Positions 16,587 through 25,708 are shown, numbered from the stretch's first letter. The stretch: DNA of 56,405 nt from Pseudomonadota bacterium (GCA_027364845.1 DAHXOO010000014.1:1-56405), one strand, 5' to 3'. A program made the numbers and translations. Notes: generated by a model not told the origin, from the sequence alone.

Positions 16587-17796
16587 TGACCGCACCCGCT
16601 TCATGGCCAGCCTGCCGCCGGGTGAAACGCGCAGCACCGGAGCCGATCGCATCGATGGGAAGACGCAAACGGCCTTGTACAAACTGATCCGACCGCTGCT
16701 GTTTTCCCTCGATCCGGAGCGTACCCACAACCTCACGCTCAGTGCGCTGCGCCAGGCCTATCGGGTTCCGGGTGCCGGCGCCTTCGTCCGCAGCGTCTAT
16801 GCCCGCCGCACTCCGCCCCTACCGGTCTGTGTCATGGGTCTGCAGCTGCACAACCCTCTCGGTCTGGCCGCAGGCCTCGACAAGGATGCCAGTTGCGTCA
16901 GCCCACTGACCGATTTCGGTTTCGGCTTCCTGGAACTTGGAACCGTGACACCCCGCGCTCAGATCGGTAACCCGAAGAAGCGCCTGTTCCGCCTGCCGAA
17001 GCACGAGGCGATCATAAACCGCATGGGCTTCAACAGCATCGGCCTGGACGCGTTTCTCGCAAACCTCGCACGCACACGCCGTGCCTGTCCGCTCGGTATC
17101 AATATCGGCAAGAACCGCGATACTCCGGTGCCGCGGGCGCTCGACGACTATCTGCTCGGCCTGCGTGCGGTCTATCCGCTCGCCGACTACGTGGCAGTGA
17201 ACATTTCCTCGCCCAACACCCCGGGGCTACGCGCACTTCAGGACCAGGACACTCTGGCGGTACTGCTCGCGGCACTCAAATCAGAACAGCAGGTGCTGAC
17301 GCGCACGCACGCACGCTACGTGCCGCTCGCCATCAAGATCGCCCCCGATCTCGCTGACCAGGAAATCGGGGCAATCGCGCGCCTACTCCTGGAGTACGAC
17401 ATCGACGCGGTCATCGCCACCAACACCACAGTCAGCCGTCCACAGCTCGAGGGCGCGCCGCTGGCGGTAGAGAGCGGTGGATTGAGCGGCCGGCCACTGG
17501 GGGCGCTGGCCACGCATGTCATCCGCGAACTTCACCGCAGGCTCGCGGAGAAAATCCCCATAATCGGGGTCGGTGGGATCGGAAACGCCGACGATGCTTG
17601 GGAAAAGATTCTCGCCGGTGCTGATCTGCTGCAGATCTACACTGCCCTGATCTACCAGGGTCCACTGGTGGTGCGCAGCATCATCTCCGGCATACGTGCG
17701 AGGCTCTCGGCACTGGGCGTCGAGACTTTCGCACAGGCCCGGGCGGCGCATGCACATCGCTCCTCTCCGAACGAGCATAATGGAGTGACGCGATGA
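16573..17796 (+). CDS. pyrD: Dihydroorotate dehydrogenase (quinone)
   Basis: 407 residues as drawn. Class 2 PyrD oxidises dihydroorotate to orotate at the inner membrane, passing electrons via FMN to ubiquinone. The membrane-associating helix [20 protein letters not shown] begins at residue 35. Then come [14 protein letters not shown], the [10 protein letters not shown] motif, NRMGFNSIG, the active-site serine region [13 protein letters not shown], and FMN-binding [15 protein letters not shown] and [15 protein letters not shown]. The first 34 residues are not family-like, and the genuine start may be TTG 16675, where homology begins, or ATG 16603. The drawn ATG overlaps the end of the upstream gene, suggesting translational coupling. 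Confidence 0.95.
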   Translation: MKASDDRTRFMASLPPGETRSTGADRIDGKTQTALYKLIRPLLFSLDPERTHNLTLSALRQAYRVPGAGAFVRSVYARRTPPLPVCVMGLQLHNPLGLAAGLDKDASCVSPLTDFGFGFLELGTVTPRAQIGNPKKRLFRLPKHEAIINRMGFNSIGLDAFLANLARTRRACPLGINIGKNRDTPVPRALDDYLLGLRAVYPLADYVAVNISSPNTPGLRALQDQDTLAVLLAALKSEQQVLTRTHARYVPLAIKIAPDLADQEIGAIARLLLEYDIDAVIATNTTVSRPQLEGAPLAVESGGLSGRPLGALATHVIRELHRRLAEKIPIIGVGGIGNADDAWEKILAGADLLQIYTALIYQGPLVVRSIISGIRARLSALGVETFAQARAAHAHRSSPNEHNGVTR

Positions 17797-17958
17797 AGCC
17801 GCCGCCCGTATGCGGTGATATGATCGTTCCGAAGCATCCGCGTCGATGCAACTGCAGGGCCACGGGAAGGTTTGCATTAATCACGGACTGGACCGTCCCG
17901 GATTCGGTATTCACTCCGCCCTCGTAGCCGCTTTGCCGCAATACGTCAGGAGGTACCC

Positions 17959-18303
17959 GTGCCCTATCTCAGAATTCAGACGAATCGACCGGTCGACGTC
18001 GCCGAAAAGAAAGAACTCATACGACGCGCATCCGCGCTCGTGGCGCACGAGCTCGGCAAGCCAGATAGCTACGTAATGGTCACATTCACACCGGAACAGC
18101 CGATGATGTTCGGGGCAAGCGACGCTCCGTGCGCGTACCTTGAATTGAAATCCATCGGACTACCGGCAGCGCGGGTTAAAGATCTTTCGCGCGTGCTGTG
18201 CCGGCTGGTCGATGACACACTGAAAATCCCGCCGGCGCGCGTGTACATCGAATTCAGCGACGTCAAGGCCTCACTCTGGGGCTGGGACAGCACCACCTTC
18301 TGA
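17959..18303 (+). CDS. MIF/phenylpyruvate tautomerase family protein
   Basis: 114 residues, exactly the MIF size. GTG 17959 follows AGGAGGTACCC. After removal of Met the chain starts with Pro (PYLRIQTN), the catalytic base of the tautomerase superfamily. K33 of MIF is not clearly aligned, but the conserved block AHELGKPDSYVMVTFTPEQP is present, along with FGASDAPCAYLELKSIG and a C-terminal VYIEFSDVKASLWGWDSTTF. The family forms trimers that interconvert keto and enol forms of phenylpyruvate-like substrates in vitro. The bacterial role is unknown. It is transcribed alone, 162 bp after pyrD. Confidence 0.88.
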   Translation: MPYLRIQTNRPVDVAEKKELIRRASALVAHELGKPDSYVMVTFTPEQPMMFGASDAPCAYLELKSIGLPAARVKDLSRVLCRLVDDTLKIPPARVYIEFSDVKASLWGWDSTTF

Positions 18304-18406
18304 CCGGAACGCCCACGGGCATCGCGCGACCGCGAGCGCTGCCCCAAGACCGTCCGCAGCAATCCTCTGCCTTGAGGCAGAGCAGGAAAGTAATCAGCGT
18401 CGGCGA

Positions 18407-19522
18407 TCAGGCCAGGGCATCAATCACGGTCTGGCAGACACGCGCAATGTGGGCATCCGGCATGCCGGGATAGATCGGCAGCGACAACACCTCAGTCGTC
18501 GCCTGCTCGCAAACGGGCAGACTGCCGGGCCGGTACCCGAGGTGCGTATATACGTCCTGAAGGTGCAGGCCCTGCGGATAGCACAGTGATGACCCGATCT
18601 GGCCATCCGTCAGGCGCTGGCGCACCTGGTCGCGCTGCGCGGTGCGTATAGTATAGAGGTTGTAGACATGCGTATCCGCGGCCCTGACTGCCGGCCCTCT
18701 GACCGGTGTGCCGACGAAGCGACGGTCATAAACGCCTGCTACCCGCCGACGCCCCGTGATCGCAGTGTCGATGCTGCGCAACTTGATGCGTAAGGCTGCG
18801 GCCTGAATCTCGTCCAAGCGGCTGTTGCAGCCGACCTCGACATGGATGAACGGTTTGACAGCGCCATGATTGCGCAGGCGACGGATGCGCTCATCGATCT
18901 GCGCGCTGTTAGTCGTGACCATGCCACCATCGCCGTATCCGCCGAGCACCTTTGTCGGATAGAAGCTGAAGCTTCCGGTCGTTCCGATGCTGCCCGTCAC
19001 CCTGCCCCCAACCCTGGCACCGAAGGATTGAGCGCAATCCTCAATCACCGCAAGCCCGCGCTCCCGCGCAAGCTCCATGATGGAATCCATGTCGGCCGCA
19101 TGACCGAATATGTGCACAGGCAGTATGGCGCGCGTCTTCGGCCCGATGCGCTCACGCACACTCTCCGGGTCGAGAGTGAAATTGTCCGGCAGGATGTCGG
19201 CGAACACCGGCGTGGCTCCGACCACATCGATCGCTTCGGCAGATGCGAAGAAGGTAAACGGCGTGGTGATCACCTCGTCGCCATGACCAATGCCGAGAGC
19301 ACGCAATGAGAGCACGAGCGAATCCGTGCCGTTGGCCACTGCAATCGCATGTTTTACGCCAACATAGTCGGCGAACTCGCATTCAAAGGCTGAAACCTGC
19401 GGCCCGAGAATAAAACTGCCCCGCGCCCCAGTGGCGCGTACCGCCTCCAGCCACTCGTTTTCAAGCTCCTTGAACTGGGCGGTGAGATCTAGGAACGGGA
19501 CTGGGATTACGCTTTCAGACAT
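18407..19522 (-). CDS. gnnB: GnnB-like PLP sugar aminotransferase (DegT/DnrJ/EryC1/StrS)
   Basis: 371 residues, the usual size. It is a fold-type I PLP aminotransferase of the nucleotide-sugar class. PLP Lys is K191 in SFYPTKVLGGYGDGG, preceded by D162 in VIEDCAQSFGA, with the N-terminal PFLDLTAQFKEL and NGTDSLVLSLRALGIG motifs. Its start overlaps the end of the adjacent Gfo/Idh/MocA gene by 16 bp, so the two are translationally coupled. This pair matches GnnA/GnnB, which turn UDP-GlcNAc into UDP-GlcNAc3N (3-keto formation, then transamination from Glu) for lipid A with amide-linked acyl chains. WbpE-type roles in O-antigen sugars are the main alternative. Confidence 0.88.
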   Translation of the reverse strand: MSESVIPVPFLDLTAQFKELENEWLEAVRATGARGSFILGPQVSAFECEFADYVGVKHAIAVANGTDSLVLSLRALGIGHGDEVITTPFTFFASAEAIDVVGATPVFADILPDNFTLDPESVRERIGPKTRAILPVHIFGHAADMDSIMELARERGLAVIEDCAQSFGARVGGRVTGSIGTTGSFSFYPTKVLGGYGDGGMVTTNSAQIDERIRRLRNHGAVKPFIHVEVGCNSRLDEIQAAALRIKLRSIDTAITGRRRVAGVYDRRFVGTPVRGPAVRAADTHVYNLYTIRTAQRDQVRQRLTDGQIGSSLCYPQGLHLQDVYTHLGYRPGSLPVCEQATTEVLSLPIYPGMPDAHIARVCQTVIDALA

Positions 19523-20454
19523 GATGCAATTTTCTCCTTGACCATTAGTGCGACTCGCAGCGCCTCGAGGCCTGCACGGCCACCGACCAGCGGCAGCGCT
19601 CCGGTGCGCACCGACCTGATAAACGCCGCGAGCTCGGCATCCAGCGGCTGCCGTGGCTCGATCTCGAGCCGCTCGGCGACGATCTCGGCGCGTCCGCCTG
19701 CTTGGCCGCTTACAGCACGCACGACTTCGATCTGCTGGTCCATGTAGTTAAGCGCGTAATAGCCGTTATGCCCAAAAACGCGAATGCGACGCTGCTTCTT
19801 ATTGGACACGCGGCTCGCGGTCACATTTGCCACGGCACCGTTGGTGAACTCGATGCGTGCATTGGCGATGTCGACGAGATCGGTCAGCACCGGCAGTCCG
19901 GTCGCAGCGATTTCCCGGATCGGGGAACCAACCAGCGACATGACAATGTCGATATCATGGATCATTAAGTCTGTGACCACATCAACGTCGGTGGCACGTT
20001 CTACGAAGCCGCCAAGTCGATGCACCTCGATGAAACGCGGCTCACGCACGCGCTCGGCCAGCGCCATGACTCCGGCATTGAAACGCTCCAGGTGCCCCAC
20101 TTGAAACACAACCCCGCTGCGTTCTGCAAGCTCCACGAGCGCGATAGCCTCTTCATAGCTGGGGGCGAGAGGCTTCTCCATGAGCATGTGTACCCCACTT
20201 TCCAAGAACGGCCGCGCCACGGAGAGATGATGAACTGTCGGAACCACGACGCTAACCGCGTCGACCTTGCCAAGCAGCGCCTCGGGCTGCGAATAAGCGT
20301 GACAGCCGTACTGAGTTGCAACCACCTGACTGGCCGCCACATCCACGTCCGCGACACCGACCAGCTCGACATCTGGCATGGCCGCATAGATGCGCGCGTG
20401 AAACTTGCCTAAGTAACCGACGCCGATGACCCCTACGCGCAATCTGTCATTCAT
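19507..20454 (-). CDS. gnnA: GnnA-like nucleotide-sugar 3-dehydrogenase (Gfo/Idh/MocA)
   Basis: 315 residues. The N-terminal Rossmann motif is GVGYLG (11-16). The family EKP is at 93-95, followed by QVGHLERFN and the catalytic-region sequence TDLMIHDIDI (161-170), then NGAVANVTASRVS. These blocks match the oxidoreductase usually found beside lpxA/lpxB in Acidithiobacillus and related gammaproteobacteria, the GnnA type, which oxidises the 3-OH of UDP-GlcNAc with NAD. The ATG at 20454 follows AAGGAGGCTGTTCGGC, a strong ribosome binding site. Here the pair stands apart from other lpx genes. With gnnB it predicts GlcNAc3N-containing lipid A. Confirmation needs the LpxA selectivity elsewhere in the genome. 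Confidence 0.87.
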   Translation of the reverse strand: MNDRLRVGVIGVGYLGKFHARIYAAMPDVELVGVADVDVAASQVVATQYGCHAYSQPEALLGKVDAVSVVVPTVHHLSVARPFLESGVHMLMEKPLAPSYEEAIALVELAERSGVVFQVGHLERFNAGVMALAERVREPRFIEVHRLGGFVERATDVDVVTDLMIHDIDIVMSLVGSPIREIAATGLPVLTDLVDIANARIEFTNGAVANVTASRVSNKKQRRIRVFGHNGYYALNYMDQQIEVVRAVSGQAGGRAEIVAERLEIEPRQPLDAELAAFIRSVRTGALPLVGGRAGLEALRVALMVKEKIASCLKA

Positions 20455-20650
20455 GCCGAACAGCCTCCTTCACCACGCCCTGCGCATACCCGCGCAGGCT
20501 TCGCGAAAGAGCCTGCCGGCCGGAGAGACCGGAACGCAAACGAGGATATTTTAAACTATCGCCGGGAAAAGGGGCACAGGTGACGCCCGTGTACGGTTCC
20601 TTTCGGCCGCCTCTGACGTTATAGTGGTAAAAAATCCACGGGTCACCGCC

Positions 20651-21205
20651 ATGGCATCCATGCCACAAAAGGACCAGCAGATTCTGCAGTCCCACGCTGG
20701 GCTTATCCATCGGGTAGTCATAGCCTGTCAGAACCGCAGCCTGGTGCCGGACCTCGACGGCATCCTGGATTCGGCCATCGCCAATGGCTGGACTGACCTA
20801 GTCCACGCGATCCGTGAAATCCTCAAGGGCCGCCGCGATACGGCCGTTTTGCGGCCTCTGGACGAAGAGGACCAGGTGATCGTCGCAGCCATCCTGCGCG
20901 GGCTGCAGGATCCCTCCACACTGCCCGATCTCGACGCCAAACCGGATCCAGCCCTGGCGGCGCCTGCGCTTGCGGCGATGGCCCATGCCGTGCGCCGCGG
21001 CGATGCACAGGCGATGCAGGCCCTGGCAGCAATGGCCGAAACCATGTTGCACTCGGGCGGCGACATGGCGCGCCTGTCTGCCATCATGCATCCGCTCATT
21101 TCCGGGGAACGCGAAGCCGAAAAACTGACCAAAGGTATGTCTACCCAGGGCCAAACCCTGGTCTTGGCAATACTCGAAGAACTGGCCAAGCTCGAGGCGC
21201 ATTAG
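20651..21205 (+). CDS. Conserved-looking hypothetical helical protein
   Basis: 184 residues from the ATG at 20651. An in-frame GTG at 20624 and an ATG at 20660 are alternatives, and none has a strong ribosome binding site. The protein is almost entirely alpha-helical and Ala/Leu-rich, with repeated blocks such as ILDSAIANGWTDLVHAIREI and LAAMAHAVRRGDAQAMQALA that resemble TPR/HEAT-like solenoids. No membrane segment or signal peptide is visible. I do not recognise the family. The composition and the regular amphipathic pattern make it a real gene. It is divergent from gnnA with 196 bp between them, and followed 51 bp later by an SDR gene, possibly co-transcribed. Confidence 0.75.
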   Translation: MASMPQKDQQILQSHAGLIHRVVIACQNRSLVPDLDGILDSAIANGWTDLVHAIREILKGRRDTAVLRPLDEEDQVIVAAILRGLQDPSTLPDLDAKPDPALAAPALAAMAHAVRRGDAQAMQALAAMAETMLHSGGDMARLSAIMHPLISGEREAEKLTKGMSTQGQTLVLAILEELAKLEAH

Positions 21206-21256
21206 CCAGCCAGGCGGGAGCCCGCACCTGCGGGCGCCATTATCAGCAACGCTGCC

Positions 21257-22150
21257 ATGGGCTATGCTGCGCGGCAAATCAAGTTCGAACGAAAAAAAAT
21301 TGTGGAAACCGGTCAACGATCCGTGCTGATCACCGGCTGCTCGTCCGGCATCGGGCGGGCCGCGGCGTTGCTGCTGAAGCAGCGCGGTTACCATGTATTC
21401 GCAACCGTACGAAAGGCCGAGGACATCGCTGCGCTCGCCGACGCAGGTTTGGAAAGTCTCCAGCTCGATCTCGCTTCGTCCGACTCGATCCGCACGGCGG
21501 TTGCCGAGATCATCGAGAAAGCCCAGGGTCGCATCCATGGGCTCGTGAACAACGGTGCCTACGGCCAGCCTGGGGCGGTGGAGGATCTCACGCGCGATAC
21601 CCTGCGCGAGCAGTTCGAAACTAATGTATTTGGCACACAGGAACTGACCAACCGCATCATCCCGGTTTTCCGTGCCCAGGGTGAGGGGCGCATCGTCCAG
21701 ATCAGCTCGCTGCTGGGCGTGGTCTGCCTCGCCTATCGCGGAGCCTACAGTGCAAGCAAGTTCGCGCTTGAGGCACTCAGCGACACCCTGCGCCTGGAAC
21801 TACGCGGAACCAATATTCACGTCTGCCTGGTAGAGCCGGGCCCCATAAGCAGTCGCTTCCGTGAAAATGCCTACCGCGCCTATCTGCGCAACATCGACCG
21901 CGCGCACAGCACGCACCGCACTTATTACGCGCGCGTGGAAACCCGCCTGGGAGGTACGAGGCCCCTGCCGTTCACTTTAGCACCCGACGCGGTGGCCCAT
22001 AAAGTGATACACGCACTCGAGGCGCACCGCCCGAAAATCCGCTATCCGGTCACTATCCCTACCTACTTTCTGGCTGCCGCGCGGCGCCTGCTTACGGGTC
22101 GCGCCCTGGACCGGCTGGCGGCGGTCATCAGCAAGAGCGGCCAGCGCTGA
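21257..22150 (+). CDS. Classical SDR-family oxidoreductase
   Basis: 297 residues as drawn from ATG 21257. GTG 21302 is an alternative closer to the fold (VETGQRSVLITG). All classical SDR elements are intact: TGCSSGIG cofactor motif, NNGAYG, the catalytic serine in QISSLLG and YSASK. The C-terminal extension (VIHALEAHRPKIRYPVTIPT) is of the type seen in YbbO-like SDRs that act on lipophilic alcohols or aldehydes. NADP(H) preference is suggested by Arg/Lys after beta-2 (ATVRKAED). It contrasts with the SDR at 3195-3905, which lacks the tyrosine. The substrate is unknown. Confidence 0.88.
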   Translation: MGYAARQIKFERKKIVETGQRSVLITGCSSGIGRAAALLLKQRGYHVFATVRKAEDIAALADAGLESLQLDLASSDSIRTAVAEIIEKAQGRIHGLVNNGAYGQPGAVEDLTRDTLREQFETNVFGTQELTNRIIPVFRAQGEGRIVQISSLLGVVCLAYRGAYSASKFALEALSDTLRLELRGTNIHVCLVEPGPISSRFRENAYRAYLRNIDRAHSTHRTYYARVETRLGGTRPLPFTLAPDAVAHKVIHALEAHRPKIRYPVTIPTYFLAAARRLLTGRALDRLAAVISKSGQR

Positions 22151-22361
22151 ACCTGCGCAGGTGTATCCTCGCCCCTGCTGTGCACGTGGCGGGCGATTCC
22201 CGGCCACCCCCGGGGACATCGACACTGCCGGTCGGTTCGGCGTTTCTGGCGGAATATCCCCTCCCCGCTATTTTGTCATCCTGACGCGTGCGCCCGCGTT
22301 AACCAGACTTGAGGTAGCCGAGGAACCAGCAGGGCCGCTGGTAGTTTGAGGAGCACACCCA

Positions 22362-22781
22362 ATGAGTCCGCGCGGATTCGGTTATGTCCAAGATGCCGTT
22401 GCCGCCTGCCCTCGGGGCAGGCGCTGCACCCACAGTCGGACTGAAGCGGCACGCGCCCATGCGGCACCGGACAATCGCCCTGCGCGCCCTTCACCCTGTC
22501 GGCGGGGACCACAGCCACGGTGGTTTATCTCCTTGCCAACATCTATTATTGCCGGGGCCGCCGGTCACACCGAAACCGAAGTCAGGCTGCCCACGGATAC
22601 CGCCCCTGGCGAGATGGGGACCGATATGGGATCGGAACAACTGCGGCCATTGGGTACATCCCGACGGGGACGACAACTGGATAGACCCGCGCACGAACTT
22701 ACAGAACATGCGGTACCGGTCGTGCCCTGGTCGGAAAAAGCTGTGGAATTCCTATGTCCGATTTGTTCTTGGATCCGCTGA
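22362..22781 (+). CDS. Possible small ORF before the sigma factor (doubtful)
   Basis: 139 codons. The ATG is preceded by GAGGAGCACACCCA, a good ribosome binding site in a stretch of about 600 bp (22151-22753) that otherwise holds nothing. The second half has strongly GC3-biased codons and reads AAGHTETEVRLPTDTAPGEM. A hydrophobic patch WFISLPTSIIAGAAGH lies mid-protein, and the first half is Arg-rich and not protein-like. A competing frame reads WGPIWDRNNCGHWVHPDGDD and also looks coding, so a frameshifted relic of a secreted protein is possible. It overlaps the sigma-factor start by 28 bp. No family is recognised. Confidence 0.22.
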   Translation: MSPRGFGYVQDAVAACPRGRRCTHSRTEAARAHAAPDNRPARPSPCRRGPQPRWFISLPTSIIAGAAGHTETEVRLPTDTAPGEMGTDMGSEQLRPLGTSRRGRQLDRPAHELTEHAVPVVPWSEKAVEFLCPICSWIR

Positions 22782-23455
22782 GTGACGAGACCGTCGGCAA
22801 GCACCGCATGCTCCACGCGGACGTGCCTGCGCGCAGCTCAGCACGTCCCGTGCGCAAATTGACCGTAGTCGACGCGGCGGCGCTGCATGACGATCCCCTG
22901 GAGGCGTTTCTGGCCGGAGTCGAAAACCAAGCCTACCGGATGGCTCGGATTGCACTTTGGGATCATGAGCTCGCCCTGGACATCGTGCAGGACAGTATGC
23001 TCAGGCTGGTGCAATATTACCGCGAGAAACCGCACGCCGAATGGCCGGCGCTGTTCTTCACGATTCTCAGGAACCGGATCAACGACGCGCGCCGGCAGCG
23101 CCATATCCAAGAGGGTATCGGCAGGATCATTCCCCTTTTTGGCCGTCATCCAGACGCGGAACTGCAGGACGAAATCGATCTGCTGGAACTGGGGCTGGGC
23201 GTCGATGCCACCCGGCGGGACAGCTACCCGGAAAACATGCTCAGTGGCCAGCGCGTGCGACAATCGATCGAGGCGGCGGTGCGCCGCCTGCCAGAACGCC
23301 AGCGCCAGGTATTCATGCTGCGCGAAGGCCAGGAGTTAAGCATAAAGGAGACATCACAGGTCCTGGGCTGCTCTGAGGGCACAGTTAAGCAGCACCACTT
23401 TCGCGCTATGCAGACGCTGCGCCATCTGCTTGCGGAGGTATGGAACCATGAATGA
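22754..23455 (+). CDS. ECF-type RNA polymerase sigma factor
   Basis: 233 residues. Region 2 spans about residues 57-110 (YRMARIALWDHELALDIVQD, then EWPALFFTILRNRINDARRQ). Region 4 spans about 176-226 (LPERQRQVFMLREGQELSIK, SEGTVKQHHFRAMQTL). There is no region 1.1 or 3, as expected for group IV sigma-70 factors. The linker between the two is long (about 60 residues, GRIIPLFGRHPDAELQDEID). The next gene overlaps by 8 bp and encodes a zinc anti-sigma factor, followed by a DUF3106 secreted protein. This arrangement defines an envelope-responsive ECF switch. The regulon is not evident, and self-activation is likely but no ECF promoter was identified. Confidence 0.92.
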   Translation: MSDLFLDPLSDETVGKHRMLHADVPARSSARPVRKLTVVDAAALHDDPLEAFLAGVENQAYRMARIALWDHELALDIVQDSMLRLVQYYREKPHAEWPALFFTILRNRINDARRQRHIQEGIGRIIPLFGRHPDAELQDEIDLLELGLGVDATRRDSYPENMLSGQRVRQSIEAAVRRLPERQRQVFMLREGQELSIKETSQVLGCSEGTVKQHHFRAMQTLRHLLAEVWNHE

Positions 23456-23921
23456 GGACATGATGACCGGGTACCATCCGGACGATGTGCAGCTCGACCT
23501 TCTACGCGCGGGTCTCCTCGACGACACGGCGGGGGGAAAGACCTCAGTACGACGCCACTTGGATAGCTGCGGCGCCTGCCGCGAACGCATGGCACGCTGG
23601 AAATGGATCGCCGAAAACGGGCTGCCCCGGGACGAACTGCTTTCCCGGCAGTTGCGCGAGCGCCGGCAACTTGCACTTGATGGTCGCCGCACGGCGCGCG
23701 CGCGCCACCGTGCGATCGTGCGCATAACCATCGCCGGTATTGCCGCCACGCTGATTCTCGCACTCGGTACCGTTCTGGGCCTGCAGCTGTGGCGGCCGCA
23801 GGCACCGCTGCCGGATGTGGCACGGGCGGAAAGCGTCCCGGATCTTTATTCGCATATCGATTTTTATCTCTGGGTGTCACGTGAAGGGGCGCCCGACAGC
23901 AGCCACGAAAACCAGTCGTGA
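23448..23921 (+). CDS. ZAS-type anti-sigma factor
   Basis: 157 residues from the ATG at 23448, which overlaps the sigma-factor stop (ATGAATGA) and follows GGAGGTATGGAACC. The N-terminal cytoplasmic part carries the zinc anti-sigma signature H10-x26-H37-x3-C41-x2-C44 (HLDSCGAC). A single membrane segment lies at about 90-114 (VRITIAGIAATLILALGTVL), with a short periplasmic tail of about 40 residues. It is predicted to hold the ECF factor at the membrane until an envelope or oxidative signal disturbs the zinc site or the protein is cleaved. Known ZAS proteins include RsrA and ChrR. The signal here is unknown. Confidence 0.85.
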   Translation: MNEDMMTGYHPDDVQLDLLRAGLLDDTAGGKTSVRRHLDSCGACRERMARWKWIAENGLPRDELLSRQLRERRQLALDGRRTARARHRAIVRITIAGIAATLILALGTVLGLQLWRPQAPLPDVARAESVPDLYSHIDFYLWVSREGAPDSSHENQS

Positions 23922-23928
23922 TTGCGGG

Positions 23929-24294
23929 ATGAAACGCCGATCCCTAATCTACGTCGCCGCGATGCTCGCGCTCTGCGCTGGCCAGTTTGGGTCCACGCCC
24001 GCGCAGGCATCCGCAGGACGGGGGCGCGAATGGCAGCTAGCGGCCGCGTATGATTGGAACAGCCTGAGCCCCGCCGAGAGACGGCTTCTCGCAAACCACC
24101 GTGGACGCTGGAACTCCTATGCTCCGACGCGCCGCAAGCGCCTCGTGCGTGGGGTGCGGCGCTACCAGCGATTGAGCCCCGCGGAGCAAGCCGAAGCGCG
24201 GCACGCGCGCCGGCAATTCAGGAGAATGAGCCCGCAGGAACGCCGGCGCCTGCGCCAGGAGTACCTGCGCTATCGCCGGATGCCCCGTCGCTGA
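23929..24294 (+). CDS. DUF3106 secreted basic protein
   Basis: 121 residues from the ATG at 23929, with GCGGG just upstream and 7 bp after the anti-sigma stop. A signal peptide is clear: MKRRSLIYVAAMLALCAG with a likely AQA cleavage near residue 27. The mature part is very basic and consists of repeated short helices, each led by an LSPAE-like cap: WNSLSPAERRLLANHRGRW, RLSPAEQAEARH and RMSPQERRRLRQEYLRYRRM. That is the DUF3106 pattern. Its position third in an ECF sigma/anti-sigma operon is common in gammaproteobacteria. Function is unknown. A periplasmic role as sensor or effector of the switch is plausible but unproven. Confidence 0.85.
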   Translation: MKRRSLIYVAAMLALCAGQFGSTPAQASAGRGREWQLAAAYDWNSLSPAERRLLANHRGRWNSYAPTRRKRLVRGVRRYQRLSPAEQAEARHARRQFRRMSPQERRRLRQEYLRYRRMPRR

Positions 24295-24309
24295 AGCTGC
24301 CACAGGCAC

Positions 24310-25548
24310 TCAGTCGAGCAGCTGCGATACCAATCCATCGGCCAGTTTCGGCTCGAACCAGGTGGATTTGGGCGGCATCACCTCGCCGGCATCGGCCACC
24401 GCCATGAGATCGGCAAGCGCGGTCGGGAACATGGAGAAAGCCACTGCCATCTCGCCGCTGTCCACGCGCCGCTGCAGTTCACCCAATCCACGGATACCAC
24501 CGACAAAGTCGATGCGCCGGTCGCGTCGCGGATCGTGGATACCGAGAACAGGCGCAAGCAGATGGTCGGCCAACAGACTCACGTCCAGACGTCCCACTGG
24601 GTCGCGCAGAGGTATCCGTTCAGCATGGATCGCGAGACGGTACCACTGGCCGCCGCGGTACATGCCGAACTCACCGGCCCGCGCCGGAGTCACCGCGGAA
24701 GGCACGCGTTGCACGTCAAAATCCACCGCGACACGCCCCAGAAAGTCCTCCGGCGCCAGTCCGTTCAAATCCTTTACCACCCGGTTGTACGGCAGAATCT
24801 GCATCTGGACGTCGGGAAAAATAACGGCCAGGAAATAGTCGCTTGCCCGCTCCCCGGCCAGCGCGTTGTGATTGCGACGCGCAGCGGCAACACGCGCCGC
24901 CGCGGCGGAACGATGATGGCCATCTGCGACATAGAGGCGATCGACCGCCTCGAATTCGCTGGTAAGCGCCTGGATGATACCGGGTTCGCGAACAACCCAG
25001 AGGCTATGGCACACGCCGTCATCGGCCGTGACATCAACCTCAGGGGAAAGGCTCGTCAGCGTGGTAACGATGCTGTCAATGCCGGCGCTGCGGCGGTAGG
25101 TCAGAAACACCGGGCCAGTCTGGGCATTGAGCGCCTCGATCTGGCGGACCCGGTCGTCCTCCTTGTCTGGACGAGTATGCTCATGCCGGCGGATGCGCTG
25201 GTTCTCGTAGGCTGCAACCGACGCCGCCGCAACCAGGCCAGTCTGAATATGCGAACCCATCACCAGTCGGTACAGGTAATAACAGGACCCGGGATCGCGC
25301 CCGAGCACACCGGCAGCAATCTGTCTGTCGAAATTCTCCCGCCCCTTGCGGTACACCTCGGGGGCATACGGATCGGTGCCGGGCGGCAGATCGATTTCCG
25401 GGCGCGAGATGTGCAAAAAGCTCCATGGTCTGCCGGTAGCGCGCGCCCGCGCCTCGTCCACAGTCACCACATCATAGGGCGGCGCCAACACCTGTGCCGC
25501 GAATTCGGCACGCGGTCGCAGCCCAGCAAACGGTCGAATCAGCGGCAT
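24310..25548 (-). CDS. DUF1015 family protein (SerK/SbnI-related)
   Basis: 412 residues from the ATG at 25548 (MPLIRPFAGLRP), where family homology starts. An in-frame upstream start at 25578 is less likely. The N-terminal LAPPYDVVTVDEARA and central YVADGHHRSAAAARVAA are diagnostic for DUF1015. Related proteins include the archaeal ADP-dependent serine kinase SerK and the staphylococcal SbnI, so a free-serine kinase activity is possible but not established for this branch. The C-terminal end MPPKSTWFEPKLADGLV is also conserved. It is divergent from the agmatine deiminase gene with 160 bp between the starts. No operon partner is visible. Confidence 0.88.
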   Translation of the reverse strand: MPLIRPFAGLRPRAEFAAQVLAPPYDVVTVDEARARATGRPWSFLHISRPEIDLPPGTDPYAPEVYRKGRENFDRQIAAGVLGRDPGSCYYLYRLVMGSHIQTGLVAAASVAAYENQRIRRHEHTRPDKEDDRVRQIEALNAQTGPVFLTYRRSAGIDSIVTTLTSLSPEVDVTADDGVCHSLWVVREPGIIQALTSEFEAVDRLYVADGHHRSAAAARVAAARRNHNALAGERASDYFLAVIFPDVQMQILPYNRVVKDLNGLAPEDFLGRVAVDFDVQRVPSAVTPARAGEFGMYRGGQWYRLAIHAERIPLRDPVGRLDVSLLADHLLAPVLGIHDPRRDRRIDFVGGIRGLGELQRRVDSGEMAVAFSMFPTALADLMAVADAGEVMPPKSTWFEPKLADGLVSQLLD

Positions 25549-25708
25549 CAGCGCATCCCCACAGCGATCTGGCACCACGTGAGGTGGTGCGAAAGGCGGA
25601 CATTCAAATACACTCCGCCGCGCAGGTCAAATCTGCCTGTTCGCGCCCTCGCAGTTGGCCGGCAACGAGCAACCGGATATCATCCGCCGCTTTCCAGGGA
25701 AATTGCCG

